5,866 nt of DNA from an uncultured Myxococcales bacterium (lineage in GTDB: Bacteria; Myxococcota_A; UBA9042), in contig CALGHC010000680.1 of NCBI GenBank assembly GCA_937915965.1, positions 1-5,866 on the forward strand, read 5' to 3'. The position numbers were made by a program, and so were the translations under genes. This document shows positions 4,870-5,866 of this stretch, piece after piece (the stretch's first letter is position 1; each line of letters opens with the position of its first letter). The notes under the pieces are model-generated. The model saw nothing but the letters and a program-made list of their open reading frames with translations, was not told the origin of the DNA and searched no databases.

Positions 4870-5757
4870 CTAGCGGTCGAGGCGCAGCTCGATGCCCTCA
4901 CGAGCGGCGAAGATGAAGACTTCGCTGCCCTGGCTTTGGGCGCGTTTGCGGCAATCGTCCACGATGACATCGACCTGCGGGTCGGTCCGCATCGGATCGT
5001 GGTGGTAGAGCGCGAGCTGCTTGACCCCCGCTTGGACCGCGAGGTCGACGACGGTCGAAGCGCGCGCATGCCCCCAGCCGACCTTCGTCGGGTAGTCGTC
5101 GTCGGTGTACTGGGCGTCGGCGATCAGCAGGTCGGCGCCCCGGCAGAACTCGACCAGGCTGGCCGGAACGGCCCGTGGCGCCGCGGGGTTGGCCCTGACG
5201 GCCGCTGGATCGGGAAGCTGGCCGTCGATCTCGGAGTCGGTCGCGTAGACGACCCGACAGCCGTTCTTGGCGAAGGCATAGGCCCAGCTGGTGCCTGGAT
5301 GGTTCTGCTGCACGCAGGTGACGTCGACCCCCTCGATGACGCGGTGGCCGTCACCGAGGTCGGCGGGCTCGATGTGGCCGCCGAGATCGGCGAAGTCGAC
5401 GGGGAAATAGGCGGACTCCATCTGACCGGAGAGCAGGTCGTGATAGCGGCTGTCGCCGGCGCGCGGTCCGTAGATGCGCATCCGGTGCTGGGGGATGTAG
5501 GCCGGCGCGAAGAACGGGAAGCCCTGGATGTGGTCCCAGTGCATGTGGCTGAAGAAGAAGTGCGCATCCACCACGCCCAGCCCGCGCGACAGCAGGTCGA
5601 TGCCGAGCTCGCGCAGCCCGGTACCGGCGTCGCAGATAAAGAGCGCGTCGTCGATGCGGATCTCGACGCATGCGGTGTTGCCGCCGTAGACCGAGGTCAG
5701 CGGCCCGGGCGTCGGGATCGAACCGCGCACCCCCCAGAACGTCACGTGGAAGGCCAT
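4870..5757 (-). CDS. MBL-fold metal-dependent hydrolase (GVRGS-type)
   Basis: The product has 295 residues, a usual length for a single-domain enzyme of this fold, and no signal peptide, so it is cytoplasmic. Metal-binding signature residues are visible: H71-x-H73-x-D75-H76 (SHMHWDHIQG), H153, D174 (YATDSE), D214 (ADAQY) and H230 (GWGHA); H252-H253 are also present. The start FWGVRGSIPTPGP and YGGNTACVE (24-32) mark the PhnP-like/TaR3-like subgroup of the metallo-beta-lactamase superfamily, which is related to phosphodiesterases and ribonuclease Z-like enzymes. The substrate is not deducible; a phosphodiester such as a cyclic nucleotide is possible. ATG 5757 is supported by the family-typical start and by GGGGG 5 bases upstream. 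Its A overlaps the TGA of the FHA gene, which implies translational coupling and suggests linkage to phospho-dependent signalling. Convergent with the lipoprotein gene. Confidence 0.93.
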   Translation of the reverse strand: MAFHVTFWGVRGSIPTPGPLTSVYGGNTACVEIRIDDALFICDAGTGLRELGIDLLSRGLGVVDAHFFFSHMHWDHIQGFPFFAPAYIPQHRMRIYGPRAGDSRYHDLLSGQMESAYFPVDFADLGGHIEPADLGDGHRVIEGVDVTCVQQNHPGTSWAYAFAKNGCRVVYATDSEIDGQLPDPAAVRANPAAPRAVPASLVEFCRGADLLIADAQYTDDDYPTKVGWGHARASTVVDLAVQAGVKQLALYHHDPMRTDPQVDVIVDDCRKRAQSQGSEVFIFAAREGIELRLDR

Positions 5758-5866
5758 CAGTACCCCCGAAAGTAGCGCATCACGACGTTGCCGAGCTGAA
5801 CGACGTCGCCGTCGCGCAACACGGCCGAGTGCACACGGATCTCGTTGACGTAGACGCCGTTGCGGC
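5757..5866 (-). CDS. FHA-domain protein, C-terminal fragment (5' end outside window)
   Basis: Only the last 35 residues and the TGA stop are inside the window. They read RNGVYVNEIRVHSAVLRDGD and on to a C-terminal MRYFRGY. NG.YVN, L.DGD and the QLGNVVMRYF strand are the classic C-terminal half of a forkhead-associated domain, which binds phosphothreonine peptides in partners of Ser/Thr kinases. The FHA domain here is at the very C-terminus. What precedes it (for example another FHA, a zinc ribbon or a regulator domain) cannot be seen. The stop codon shares one base with the start of the MBL-fold gene, so the two are surely one operon. Confidence 0.85.
   Translation of the reverse strand, partial: RNGVYVNEIRVHSAVLRDGDVVQLGNVVMRYFRGY

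Noticed and set aside
4798..4872. Inverted repeat TAGCTG...CAGCTA spanning the convergent gap as a bidirectional terminator
   Set aside because: The arms are only 6 bases, 63 bases apart, and arise because both genes end in TAG followed by CTG; there is no T-run.
4810..5775. 321-codon plus-strand open frame opposite the MBL-fold gene
   Set aside because: The minus strand carries all catalytic motifs of an MBL enzyme; the plus frame has none and begins in the 9-bp repeat.

Overview
The window is very GC-rich DNA (roughly 70% by eye) with dense coding. It most resembles a myxobacterium (Myxococcota). The strongest indicator is the cysteine-rich CGDG..EqCDDGN repeat, followed by the secreted multi-domain proteins with fibrinogen-like YCD..GGGW, thrombospondin-type-3-like and glycine-rich parts, and an FHA gene coupled to a metallo-beta-lactamase-fold gene. 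No RNA gene, CRISPR array, transposase or other mobile element was found. The assignment is an inference from protein families, not from a marker gene.

Left part (1-2086, minus strand): a large secreted protein whose 3' end lies outside the window. It has a signal peptide, a tail-fibre-like N-terminal module, two repeats carrying CxGC, a GDGSGLTGI motif, an Asp-rich calcium-binding-like segment, a fibronectin-III-like region and a long glycine-rich tail. Middle (2087-2428): a 342-bp divergent control region with a 3 x 19-bp tandem repeat, a small inverted repeat and weak promoter-like boxes. Right of it (2429-4420, plus strand): a 663-residue secreted protein that begins with the same N-terminal module (47 of 99 residues identical without gaps, counted by hand) and the same CxGC repeat. 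It then continues into myxobacterial cysteine-rich repeats and a fibrinogen-like C-terminal domain. It is followed after 11 bases by a small cysteine-rich lipoprotein gene (4432-4800), probably in the same operon.

Right end (4870-5866, minus strand, convergent with the lipoprotein gene): a complete MBL-fold metal-dependent hydrolase. Its start codon overlaps the stop codon of an upstream gene, of which only the FHA-domain C-terminus is inside the window. The 69-bp convergent gap holds a perfect 4 x 9-bp repeat.

Taken together, the first three genes look like a divergent cassette of cell-surface or secreted proteins built from one shared N-terminal module joined to different C-terminal display domains, plus a small lipoprotein. 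The FHA/MBL pair looks like a separate cytoplasmic unit, possibly tied to phosphothreonine signalling. Nothing here proves a new system. The most novel-looking elements are the divergent paralog pair with its CxGC repeat and the six-cysteine lipoprotein.
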